The notes under the pieces were generated by a model, which was not told the origin of the DNA, made no database searches, and saw only the letters and a program-made list of their open reading frames with translations. From contig JADGCE010000044.1 in the NCBI GenBank assembly GCA_015229095.1, positions 1 to 9,048 of the forward strand: 9,048 bases of DNA. The letters run 5' to 3'. The DNA is from Magnetococcales bacterium. Lineage in GTDB: Bacteria > Pseudomonadota > Magnetococcia > Magnetococcales > Magnetaquicoccaceae. Position numbers and translations under genes: made by a program. Positions 1 through 6,910 of the stretch are shown here, piece after piece. Numbering within the stretch: position 1 is the first letter of the stretch; every line of letters starts with the position of its first letter.

Positions 1-51
1 GCGCATGATGCCATTCCAGCAGGCGACAGGGAAGGAATTCCTTTTTTGTTT

Positions 52-69
52 GCCTTCGTAGGCTTTTTT
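52..69 (+). terminator. Short intrinsic terminator-like hairpin upstream of the methyltransferase gene
   Basis: GCCT (52-55) and AGGC (60-63) pair around a TCGT loop and are followed at once by six T residues (64-69). Just upstream, AAGGAATTCCTT (32-43) is a perfect palindrome that also runs into a T tract. Together they look like the 3' end of a plus-strand transcript entering from the left of the window. The stem is only 4 bp, so the call is tentative; it would insulate the methyltransferase gene from whatever lies upstream. Confidence 0.4.
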
Positions 70-245
70 GTGGTCAAATGTTGCAGTTTTTTCTCTTTCC
101 GGTTGCTGGTGTGTGGTACGCAGGCATGTGTCCGACAAGAGCCATGCCCCTCCTGCCCGAAAAGTTTTCCTTCTGTGCAAACGATGATCCCGGTCCGCGC
201 AACCCCGTGCCAAGCCAGGATTTCAACCGATGGGAGTGTGTGCCG

Positions 246-965
246 ATGCAAAGCAAAATACTCAGCGTCCTGAAGCATTTCAGAAAACAGGACAGCCAAT
301 ACCGCAAAATCCGGGTCGGCACGCCGGGCGACGGAGGGTATGTCATACCGGATGATTTGGAAAATATCGATGCCGTATTATCTTTGGGGATCGGTGCAGA
401 CACCTCGTTTGACGAATATTTTGCCAACCGGGGCGTGGATGTCTTCCAATATGATCCGACGGTGAATGGCCCGCCCACCCCGCATGAACGGTTTCATTTT
501 CGCAAAATAGGACTGGGCCCGCAAGATACCGGGCTGTATCATACTCTGCCGACAATGATCAAAGAAAATGGCCTGCAAGCAAAAAACAATCTGATATTGA
601 AAATGGATATCGAAAATGGCGAATGGCCAGCCTTTGATGTTTTAAGCTATACAGATTTAATGAGATTTCGCATGATTGTTGCCGAACTGCACGATCTCTA
701 CCTGCTCGCGCAAGAGCCCTATTTCAAGACCGCCCAAAAGGTGATCGAGATGATCGCCAGAAACCATGTCTGCGTCCATTTTCACGCCAACAACTATGCA
801 AGAGCCGTACTGGTCCACGGCATTGTGCTCTATCAGGTCGTCGAAGTGACTTTTCTGAGAAAGGATCGATCCACCTTTACACCCAGCACCGAACCCATCC
901 CTTCGGCACTGGACTACCCCAACAAACCGGGTGTGGACGATTATATTGTGACGGCGTTTGGATGA
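246..965 (+). CDS. FkbM-like SAM-dependent methyltransferase
   Basis: Predicted cytosolic protein of 239 residues resembling FkbM-type S-adenosylmethionine methyltransferases, which often modify surface glycans or secondary metabolites; the substrate here is unknown. What is seen: a Gly-rich GTPGDGGYVIPDD stretch at residues 25-37, a motif-I-like VLSLGIGADTSFDEYF at 44-59, an acidic strand end VFQYDP at 66-71, and LKMDIENGEWPAFD at 118-131, which corresponds to the 'K-D-E-G-E' signature of the FkbM family. The frame stays open upstream to position 78, but ATG 246 is preferred because GGGAG (232-236) lies 9 nt before it and homology-like sequence starts only after it. The gene stands alone: a terminator-like hairpin lies upstream and the next gene is convergent. 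It looks more A+T-rich than neighbouring genes, which hints at transfer. Family assignment is fairly sure; the substrate cannot be read from the sequence. Confidence 0.8.
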   Translation: MQSKILSVLKHFRKQDSQYRKIRVGTPGDGGYVIPDDLENIDAVLSLGIGADTSFDEYFANRGVDVFQYDPTVNGPPTPHERFHFRKIGLGPQDTGLYHTLPTMIKENGLQAKNNLILKMDIENGEWPAFDVLSYTDLMRFRMIVAELHDLYLLAQEPYFKTAQKVIEMIARNHVCVHFHANNYARAVLVHGIVLYQVVEVTFLRKDRSTFTPSTEPIPSALDYPNKPGVDDYIVTAFG

Positions 966-997
966 CAGACGCCATTCTGACAAACCGGGGGAAGCTT

Positions 998-1261
998 TTA
1001 CGCCAACCGGGAAAATCCCCTCGTCGTCGGTGGGTTGTCTCCTGCTGACCCTGTCGGGCGGGCCGACTCCTCTTTGGCCTTCTCCTGAAAGTTAAGACAG
1101 GGCTCCCCCGACGAACGCAACACCTCCATCCAGGGCCATTGACTGGTTTTGAAGCCCATGGCCCGGCACCCCCTGGGAAATTGGGGATCCCATGTGACAT
1201 GAAAATGACGACAACGCTGGCAGTCGATACCGCCGCCCCTCTCCTCTGCAGAGCGGTTCAC
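998..1261 (-). CDS. Small Cys-rich conserved hypothetical protein
   Basis: Protein of 87 residues from a GTG start at 1261, with a G-rich Shine-Dalgarno (AGAGGGGGGG on the minus strand) a few bases upstream. The frame stays open to a TTG at 1315, which has no better ribosome site. The core has CQRC, then HFHVTWDPQFPRGC, then GFKTSQWPWMEV, then SSGEPCLNFQEK: four cysteines in two CxxC/C...C groups, plausibly a small metal site. From memory, short proteobacterial proteins with the pattern CxxCxHFxxTWDPxFPxGCxxxGFK are widespread and sometimes labelled 'uracil-DNA glycosylase'; I see no glycosylase motif and do not accept that label. The C-terminal third is polar and low in complexity. It lies 65 nt behind hom on the same strand and is probably co-transcribed with it. 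Function unknown. The dense conserved pattern argues against a chance ORF. Confidence 0.65.
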   Translation of the reverse strand: MNRSAEERGGGIDCQRCRHFHVTWDPQFPRGCRAMGFKTSQWPWMEVLRSSGEPCLNFQEKAKEESARPTGSAGDNPPTTRGFSRLA

Positions 1262-1326
1262 ATCAAGCCCCCCCTCTTTTCTGAACGCTTGTATGCCCTT
1301 CTGTACACAGCCCAACCACGACAGAT

Positions 1327-2637
1327 CTAGACAAATCCCGGTTCGATCCGAATAAACCGAGGTGTCTCCCGCACCGCATCCAACCCTTCCATCTCCCGCA
1401 AAGCCGCCCGCACCTGACGTTCGGTCGTCTCGTGCGTCACCATGATCAGCGGGACAGCCGCCACATCGGAACGCCCTTTTTGGTGAATGGCATCGATGGA
1501 AATCTGTTGCCTGGCCAGTACGGTCGTCACTTCAGCCAACACCCCAGGCCGATCGGCCACGGCCAACCGGAGATAATATTCCCCCCGCCATTCGGCGGTT
1601 TCGCGCACCGGATGGCTGGACAAGCACTCCAGCAAGGTGGAAAAGCCGGCAACCCGCTGGGTGGCCTCTTTCCCGCCGTTGCGGGCCAGATCCGCCAAAT
1701 CGGCCACCACCGCGCTGGCGGTTGGTCCCGCCCCTGCCCCCCGACCGTAATACATGGTGGTGCCCGCCGCATCCCCTCGGACAAACACCGCATTGAAAAC
1801 CCCCTCCACCGACGCCACCATACTGGTTACCGGCACCAGGGTGGGTTGCACCCGCAACTCAACACCCTCGGCATCCTGTTTGGCAATACCCAGCAATTTG
1901 ATGCGATATCCCATCTCGCTGGCCCAGGTGATATCCACAGCCGAGACGTGGCGAATCCCCTCCACATGAATCTGGCTGAAATGGGGAAACGAACCAAAGG
2001 CAATGGCCGCCAGGATGGCCAACTTGTGGGCAGCATCGATGCCATCCACATCGAAGGAGGGATCGGCCTCGGCAAAACCCTTGGCTTGGGCATCCTGCAA
2101 CACTTGGTCGAAGGAAGAGCCTCGCTCGCGCATCTCCGTGAGGATATAATTGCAGGTTCCGTTGAGAATGCCATACAACTGATCGATCTGATTGGCGGCC
2201 AGGCTTTCCCGCAACACCTTGATGATGGGAATGGCCCCGGCCACGGCGGCTTCAAACAGCAGATCACGACCGGCGACCGCCGCCGCGCGCATCAACTCCT
2301 CCCCATGCATGGCAATCAGCGCCTTGTTGGCTGTCACGACATGTTTGCCCCGTTGCAGGGCTTCCAGCAGCAGCGACCGGGCGGGCTCCAACCCACCCAT
2401 CACCTCGACCACCACATCGACATCATCGGCTGTCACCACCTGATGCACAGCGCCACTGACCTGCACAGCTCCCAGCGGGACACCCTGGGCCCGTTCGGGT
2501 GTGCGGGTGGCAATGCGCACCAGACGCAACGCCACACCGGTCCTCTCCCTCAGCAATTTTTCCTGGGCCAACAGCAGCTCCGCCACCCCACGGCCCACCA
2601 CACCAAATCCCAGGAGACCAATGCGCAACTCTTTCAT
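1327..2637 (-). CDS. hom: Homoserine dehydrogenase with C-terminal ACT domain
   Basis: Catalyses NAD(P)H-dependent reduction of aspartate 4-semialdehyde to homoserine, the branch point to threonine and methionine. The protein is 436 residues, normal for the monofunctional bacterial enzyme. Seen in order: a Rossmann fold with GLLGFGVVGRGV at residues 7-18, VTANKALIA at 101-109, NGTCNYILTEM at 159-169, the catalytic-region DGIDAAHKLAILA at 198-210 with its conserved Asp and Lys, and an ACT domain from about 353 (YYLRLAVADRPGVLAEV) to the end. ACT domains in this family usually carry threonine feedback control. The start is ATG 2637: AAGGTG (2649-2644) sits 6 nt upstream, whereas the in-frame GTG at 2646 lies inside that ribosome site. 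It begins 21 nt after the aminotransferase stop, so the two are very likely one transcript. No aspartokinase domain is fused, and no threonine synthase gene follows. Confidence 0.96.
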   Translation of the reverse strand: MKELRIGLLGFGVVGRGVAELLLAQEKLLRERTGVALRLVRIATRTPERAQGVPLGAVQVSGAVHQVVTADDVDVVVEVMGGLEPARSLLLEALQRGKHVVTANKALIAMHGEELMRAAAVAGRDLLFEAAVAGAIPIIKVLRESLAANQIDQLYGILNGTCNYILTEMRERGSSFDQVLQDAQAKGFAEADPSFDVDGIDAAHKLAILAAIAFGSFPHFSQIHVEGIRHVSAVDITWASEMGYRIKLLGIAKQDAEGVELRVQPTLVPVTSMVASVEGVFNAVFVRGDAAGTTMYYGRGAGAGPTASAVVADLADLARNGGKEATQRVAGFSTLLECLSSHPVRETAEWRGEYYLRLAVADRPGVLAEVTTVLARQQISIDAIHQKGRSDVAAVPLIMVTHETTERQVRAALREMEGLDAVRETPRFIRIEPGFV

Positions 2638-2643
2638 GGATGA

Positions 2644-2649
2644 CACCTT
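2644..2649 (-). promoter_or_regulatory. Ribosome binding site that fixes the hom start
   Basis: Read on the minus strand this is AAGGTG, 6 nt before ATG 2637. Because it overlaps the alternative in-frame GTG codon at 2646-2644, it supports the downstream ATG as the true start of homoserine dehydrogenase. Confidence 0.6.
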
Positions 2650-2658
2650 GTCGGGACG

Positions 2659-3849
2659 TCAGGAACGAACATCCCCGCCAGCGTTGAGAAATTTTTTGAT
2701 GCTGCGTATCGCCTGGCGGGTACGCAGTTCGTTTTCTATCAGGGCGATACGCACAAACTCATCGCCATACTGCCCAAAGCCGATACCGGGACTGACCGCC
2801 ACTTGGGCCTCTTTCAGCAACAGTTTGGAAAACTCCAACGACCCCAGTTTACGAAACTCCTCTGGAATATGCGCCCAGACAAACATGGAGGCTTTGGGGC
2901 GTTCGATCTCCCACCCGGCCCGACCCAACCCTTCCAGCAGGACATCCCGGCGGCTTTGATAGAGGCTGCGAATCTCGCCGATGCACTCCTGAGGACCGTT
3001 CAGGGCCACCGTGGCGGCAATCTGGATCGGCTGGAACATGCCATAGTCCAGATAGGATTTGATACGGGTCAACGCCCGCACCAATCGTTTATTGCCCACG
3101 GCAAAGCCAACCCGCCAACCGGGCATGTTATAGGTTTTGGATAGAGAATAAAACTCAATCACACAATCCTTGGCACCCGGCACCTGCAACATGCTGGGAC
3201 AATCATAGCCGTCGAAACAGATTTCCGAATAGGCGATGTCCGACAACACATACAGATCGTTTTCCTTGGCGAAGGCCACCACTTTTTCATAAAAGGGCAA
3301 ATCCACCACCATGGCGGTGGGATTGGAGGGAAAGTTGATCACCAGCACCTTGGGCTTGGGCCATGTATGGGCCATGGCCTGGGTAAGCTCTTCAAAAAAA
3401 TCCGTTGTGCGACAGAGGGGGACATGGCGAATATCGGCACCCGCCAGCACAAAGGCATAGACATGGATGGGATAGGTGGGATTGGGCACCAGCACGGTAT
3501 CCCCCGGGCTGGTGATGGCCAACGCCAGGTGGGAATATCCCTCCTTGGAGCCAATGCTGACAATGGCTTCCGAGTCGGGGTCCAGATCCACATCAAAACG
3601 GCGTTTGTAATAGGCGCAAATGGCCTTGCGCAACCCGTTGATGCCGCGAGAGACGGAATAGCGGTGGTTGCGCCCCTGCCGGGCGGCTTCGATGAGCTTG
3701 TCGACAATATGCTGCGGCGTGGGCTGATCGGGATTGCCCATGCCAAAATCGATGATATCCTCACCCCGGTGCCGGGCCGCATCTTTCAGTTCGTTGACTG
3801 CGGCAAACACATAGGGAGGCAAACGGCTGATTCGATAAAATTCTTCCAT
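2659..3849 (-). CDS. alaC: PLP-dependent class I/II aminotransferase, AlaC type
   Basis: Predicted glutamate-pyruvate (alanine) transaminase of the AlaC/YfdZ group, 396 residues, cytosolic, dependent on pyridoxal phosphate. Seen: DFGMGNPDQPTP at residues 34-45 near the N terminus, NFPSNPT at 172-178, DIAYSEICFDG at 204-214 with the cofactor-contacting Asp and Tyr, SLSKTYNMPGWRVGF at 235-249 whose Lys238 should form the Schiff base, and FVRIALIEN near the C terminus with the Arg that binds the substrate carboxylate. Close relatives are often annotated as LL-diaminopimelate aminotransferase (DapL) or methionine aminotransferase; motifs alone do not settle the substrate. The pairing with hom, common for alaC in proteobacteria as I recall, favours AlaC. 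ATG 3849 has only a weak GGAT ribosome site. A hairpin at 3884-3910 separates the gene from hppA, so it may have its own promoter, although none is obvious. Confidence 0.9.
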   Translation of the reverse strand: MEEFYRISRLPPYVFAAVNELKDAARHRGEDIIDFGMGNPDQPTPQHIVDKLIEAARQGRNHRYSVSRGINGLRKAICAYYKRRFDVDLDPDSEAIVSIGSKEGYSHLALAITSPGDTVLVPNPTYPIHVYAFVLAGADIRHVPLCRTTDFFEELTQAMAHTWPKPKVLVINFPSNPTAMVVDLPFYEKVVAFAKENDLYVLSDIAYSEICFDGYDCPSMLQVPGAKDCVIEFYSLSKTYNMPGWRVGFAVGNKRLVRALTRIKSYLDYGMFQPIQIAATVALNGPQECIGEIRSLYQSRRDVLLEGLGRAGWEIERPKASMFVWAHIPEEFRKLGSLEFSKLLLKEAQVAVSPGIGFGQYGDEFVRIALIENELRTRQAIRSIKKFLNAGGDVRS

Positions 3850-3883
3850 AATCCAAAGCGATTAAAAACAAGGTGGAGGAAAG

Positions 3884-3910
3884 CCGGGGGAAGGGAAACC
3901 CTTCCCCCGG
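3884..3910 (-). terminator. Intrinsic terminator or attenuator after hppA
   Basis: A perfect 12-bp inverted repeat, CCGGGGGAAGGG (3884-3895) and CCCTTCCCCCGG (3899-3910), around an AAA loop, 16 bp beyond the hppA stop. On the minus strand it is followed by CTTTCC and, further on, TTGTTTTTAA. The uridine tract is therefore interrupted: it could terminate fully, or allow partial read-through into alaC. The hairpin is certain; the strength of termination is inferred. Confidence 0.7.
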
Positions 3911-3926
3911 AAACACCATGGCTGGA

Positions 3927-5960
3927 TCAGACGATCAAAGAGACGATCAACAGAGCCACAATATTGGCAATTTTGATCATGGGATTGACCGCAGGACCTG
4001 CTGTATCTTTGTAGGGGTCGCCCACCGTGTCACCGGTGACCGCCGCCTTGTGGGCTTCAGAGCCTTTGCCACCAAAGTTACCGCTTTCGATATATTTTTT
4101 GGCATTATCCCAGGCACCGCCTCCGGTGGTCATGGAGATGGCGACAAAGATACCCGTGATAATCGTGCCCATCAACAAGCCACCCAGCGCCTGTGGCCCC
4201 AGGGCAACACCCACGATGACGGGTGCCAGAACCGGCAACAGGGAGGGAATCACCATCTCTTTGATGGCCGCTTTGGTCAGCATGTCCACAGCCTTGGAAT
4301 AATCGGGCTTGGCAGTACCTTCCATGATACCCGGAATTTCCCGGAACTGCCGCCGCACCTCGATCACCACACTGCCGGCGGCCCGTCCAACGGCTTCCAT
4401 ACCCATGGCAGCAAACAGATAGGGCAACAACCCCCCGATAAAGAGACCGATGATCACCAAATGGTTGGAAAGATCAAAGGTGACGCCCTGTTTGAAGTGG
4501 GCCAGCTCATGGGTATAATCGGCAAAGAGCACCAGGGCGGCCAACCCGGCAGAACCGATGGCGTAGCCCTTGGTCACGGCCTTGGTGGTGTTACCCACCG
4601 CATCCAGGGGATCGGTGATGTCGCGGATACTGGAGGGCAACTCCGCCATTTCGGCGATACCGCCTGCATTGTCGGTGATCGGGCCATAGGCGTCCAGGGC
4701 CACAATGATACCGGTCATGGAGAGCATGGCCGTCGCAGCGATCGCGATACCGTAGAGACCGGCCAAGTGAAAAGAGCCCAGAATGCTGAGACAAACCGCC
4801 AGAACAGGGGCCGCTGTGGCCTTCATGGAGAGTCCAAGGCCGGCGATCACATTGGTGCCGTGACCCGTTTCAGAGGCCTTGGCCACGTTGCGCACAGGGC
4901 TGAACTCTGTCGCTGTATAATATTCGGTGATGACAACCAGGGCAGCGGTCAGAGCCAAACCGATCATCGTGCAGCCATACAGGGCCGTCACGCTATAGCT
5001 GCCGTTACCAGACATGAGCCAGCGGGTCACAGGGTAGAAGAGGATGGCGGAAATGACACCATTGACGATGACCCCCCGATACAGGGCGGACATGATCTTT
5101 TGGCCGGGCTGCGCCTTGACGGCGTAGGTGCCGATGATGGAGCCAACGATGGAGATGCCGCCCAGCACCAACGGAAAGACCAGGGCATTTTGGAACCCTT
5201 TCATCACCAGCGCACCCAGCAACATGCTGGCAATCACCGTCACGGCATAGGTTTCAAACAGGTCAGCCGCCATACCGGCGCAGTCACCCACATTATCGCC
5301 CACATTGTCTGCAATCACGGCGGGGTTGCGGGGGTCATCCTCCGGAATGCCCGCTTCCACCTTACCCACCAGGTCTGCACCCACATCGGCCCCTTTGGTG
5401 AAGATACCACCACCCAGACGGGCAAAGATGGAGATCAGGGAGCCCCCAAAAGCAAACCCCACCAGAGGCTTCAACAAAAGGGGCATGTTGCTGGTATCCC
5501 CGGTCTTCATCAAGATCAGGAAATAGACGGCGACCCCCAGCAAGCCGAGACCAACCACCAGCATGCCGGTGATGGCTCCTCCCCGGAAGGCAACCTGCAG
5601 GGCCGCATTCAGGCCATCTTTGGCCGCTTCCGCCGTGCGCACGTTGGATTTGACCGAGATGCTCATGCCGATGAAGCCAGCCGCGCCCGAGAGGAGCGCG
5701 CCCACCGCAAAGCCGACCGCCGTCGGCATCCCCAGGAACATCGCCAACAGGAGAAACAACACCCCACCCACATAAGCGATGGTGGTATACTGGCGACGCA
5801 TGTAGGCCATCGCGCCTATCTCAATGGCACTCGAAATTTCCTGCATCCTGGCTGAGCCAGGGGACAAACTCAAAATCCAATTTCTTGACACGACACCGAA
5901 TACCACTGCGCCAACCCCGCAGAGGATGGCCAACCACATACCTCCCATCGACATTTCCAT
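3927..5960 (-). CDS. hppA: Membrane-bound proton-translocating pyrophosphatase, K+-independent type
   Basis: Hydrolyses inorganic pyrophosphate and pumps protons across the cytoplasmic membrane. At 677 residues with about 14-16 hydrophobic segments it is full length. Seen: the substrate-site cluster FTKGADVGADLVGKVEAGIP at 187-206, DNVGDNVGDCAGMAADLFE at 218-236, LDAYGPITDNAGGIAEM at 422-438, and GDTVGDPYKDTAGPAVNPM near the C terminus. GNTTKAVTKG at 457-466 has Lys460 and Thr463; Lys at this place marks the K+-independent class, whereas K+-dependent enzymes have Ala there. The open frame reaches 6023, but ATG 5960 is chosen because AAGGGA (5976-5971) precedes it and the first membrane segment begins directly after; the upstream 21 residues are charged and atypical. 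It lies 122 bp downstream of adk, with a palindrome in the gap, and is followed by a hairpin terminator. Confidence 0.97.
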   Translation of the reverse strand: MEMSMGGMWLAILCGVGAVVFGVVSRNWILSLSPGSARMQEISSAIEIGAMAYMRRQYTTIAYVGGVLFLLLAMFLGMPTAVGFAVGALLSGAAGFIGMSISVKSNVRTAEAAKDGLNAALQVAFRGGAITGMLVVGLGLLGVAVYFLILMKTGDTSNMPLLLKPLVGFAFGGSLISIFARLGGGIFTKGADVGADLVGKVEAGIPEDDPRNPAVIADNVGDNVGDCAGMAADLFETYAVTVIASMLLGALVMKGFQNALVFPLVLGGISIVGSIIGTYAVKAQPGQKIMSALYRGVIVNGVISAILFYPVTRWLMSGNGSYSVTALYGCTMIGLALTAALVVITEYYTATEFSPVRNVAKASETGHGTNVIAGLGLSMKATAAPVLAVCLSILGSFHLAGLYGIAIAATAMLSMTGIIVALDAYGPITDNAGGIAEMAELPSSIRDITDPLDAVGNTTKAVTKGYAIGSAGLAALVLFADYTHELAHFKQGVTFDLSNHLVIIGLFIGGLLPYLFAAMGMEAVGRAAGSVVIEVRRQFREIPGIMEGTAKPDYSKAVDMLTKAAIKEMVIPSLLPVLAPVIVGVALGPQALGGLLMGTIITGIFVAISMTTGGGAWDNAKKYIESGNFGGKGSEAHKAAVTGDTVGDPYKDTAGPAVNPMIKIANIVALLIVSLIV

Positions 5961-6036
5961 GCTCTTTTTTTCCCTTTTGTCAGGAAACAAATACCTTAGC
6001 CCTGCACATCTGCCGTCACGCACCGAACGGGGATCC

Positions 6037-6048
6037 GGTTCGCGAACC
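6037..6048. repeat. 12-bp perfect palindrome between adk and hppA
   Basis: GGTTCGCGAACC is a perfect palindrome. A third arm, CGAAC at 6024-6028, can pair with GTTCG at 6038-6042 instead, so two mutually exclusive hairpins are possible. No T tract follows on the minus strand, so it does not look like an intrinsic terminator for adk. It may be an operator or a leader structure for hppA; the role is unknown. Confidence 0.4.
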
Positions 6049-6082
6049 CGGTCCCATTCCCGTCAGTGTCCAGAACCACCCG

Positions 6083-6724
6083 TTATCCCAAAATCTCACA
6101 CAGTTGCGCAAACACTGTGTCCATCTGCTGCATGCCGTCCACCGTCCGGAATTGACCACCATTGCGGTAATGGTCGATGACAGGGGCCGTTTGTTGATGA
6201 TAGACGGCCAGACGATTGCGCACGGTCTCCTCGTTGTCGTCCGCCCTGGTCGTCAGCGTACCACCGCACTTGTCGCACAGACCCGCCGCCGCCGGTTTTT
6301 TGTGGGTAGCATGGTATCCTTCCCCACACTGGGAGCAGGTGCTCCGCCCGGTGATCCGAGAGACCAAAGCCTCGGTATCCGCTGTAATATCGATGACATG
6401 ATCAATCTTGAGGCGCCGGGCGGCCAGCATGGCGTCCAGGGCTTCCGCCTGGGCGACCGTCCGCGGAAACCCATCCAGGATAAACCCCCTGGCACAATCC
6501 GCCTCGCCAATACGATCGGCGATGATACCCACCACGATCTCGTCCGTAACCAGCCCACCGCTCTCCATGGCGGCCTTGGCCTGCCGTCCCACATCCGTGC
6601 CCGCCTTGACCGCAGCCCGCAGCATATCTCCTGTGGACAATTGGGGAATTTCATACCGTTCGGCAATACGCCGCGCCTGGGTGCCTTTGCCGGCACCGGG
6701 AGGCCCCATCAAAATCAGGTTCAT
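6083..6724 (-). CDS. adk: Adenylate kinase with four-cysteine zinc LID
   Basis: Catalyses ATP + AMP to 2 ADP in the cytosol and so balances adenylate pools. 213 residues, the normal long form. Seen: the P-loop GPPGAGKGT at residues 7-15, the AMP-binding region STGDMLR at 30-36, DGFPRT at 84-89, ITGRST at 124-129 leading into the LID, and TRADDNEETVRNRL at 159-172 with the conserved Arg and Asp residues. The LID has CSQC (130-133) and CDKC (150-153), a typical structural zinc site. Start ATG 6724 is chosen over the longer frame to 6841 because AGAGGAG (6739-6733) lies 8 nt upstream and the canonical MNLILMGPPG start follows. No promoter is evident; an unusual direct repeat lies in the leader. 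In many genomes adk sits in the ribosomal-protein cluster; here it stands beside hppA. Confidence 0.97.
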   Translation of the reverse strand: MNLILMGPPGAGKGTQARRIAERYEIPQLSTGDMLRAAVKAGTDVGRQAKAAMESGGLVTDEIVVGIIADRIGEADCARGFILDGFPRTVAQAEALDAMLAARRLKIDHVIDITADTEALVSRITGRSTCSQCGEGYHATHKKPAAAGLCDKCGGTLTTRADDNEETVRNRLAVYHQQTAPVIDHYRNGGQFRTVDGMQQMDTVFAQLCEILG

Positions 6725-6739
6725 GACAACCACTCCTCT

Positions 6740-6768
6740 GCTGTTTTGTGTTTTGCTGGCTGTTTTGT
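6740..6768. repeat. Pair of 10-bp direct repeats in the adk leader
   Basis: GCTGTTTTGT occurs at 6740-6749 and again at 6759-6768, a 19-bp period, with a related GTTTTGCTG between. On the minus strand the leader reads as repeated ACAAAACAGC just upstream of the adk ribosome site. It could be a protein-binding site or a small-RNA target, or simple chance; there is no further evidence. Confidence 0.35.
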
Positions 6769-6853
6769 CTGTCGGGTGTGCCCGTCGCGCAGAATCCGCT
6801 ACCGAGAGAACGCGCGACCCACAGTAGCAAATTTTCCCCAACCATTCACCGAG

Positions 6854-6901
6854 AAAAAATGGCCTGCGTCACAAATTTTTCACACGGCTTCCCGCAGGAC
6901 C
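6854..6901 (-). terminator. Candidate intrinsic terminator of the HNH gene
   Basis: GGCCTGCG (6861-6868) pairs with CGCAGG (6893-6898) plus CC (6900-6901), with one bulged base. On the minus strand the stem is followed by ATTTTTT (6860-6854). The loop is long at about 24 nt, which lowers confidence, but the stem, T tract and position 10 bp after the HNH stop all fit. Confidence 0.5.
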
Positions 6902-6910
6902 CATCGGCTT

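Noticed and set aside
78..245. N-terminal extension of the methyltransferase to ATG 78
   Set aside because: The extra 56 residues have no family resemblance; a good ribosome site lies before ATG 246.
1432..2643. Plus-strand open frame of about 400 codons opposite hom
   Set aside because: Shadow of homoserine dehydrogenase; composition dominated by His, Gly and Gln, no family resemblance.
3873..5855. Plus-strand open frame of about 660 codons opposite hppA
   Set aside because: It mirrors hppA, has a composition rich in His, Gly, Gln and Asp with no recognisable domain, and hppA is full length with all its motifs. Long antisense frames are expected opposite GC-biased genes.
5961..6023. Longer start for hppA
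   Set aside because: The 21 added residues are charged and unlike the short N termini of HPPases; a ribosome site precedes ATG 5960.
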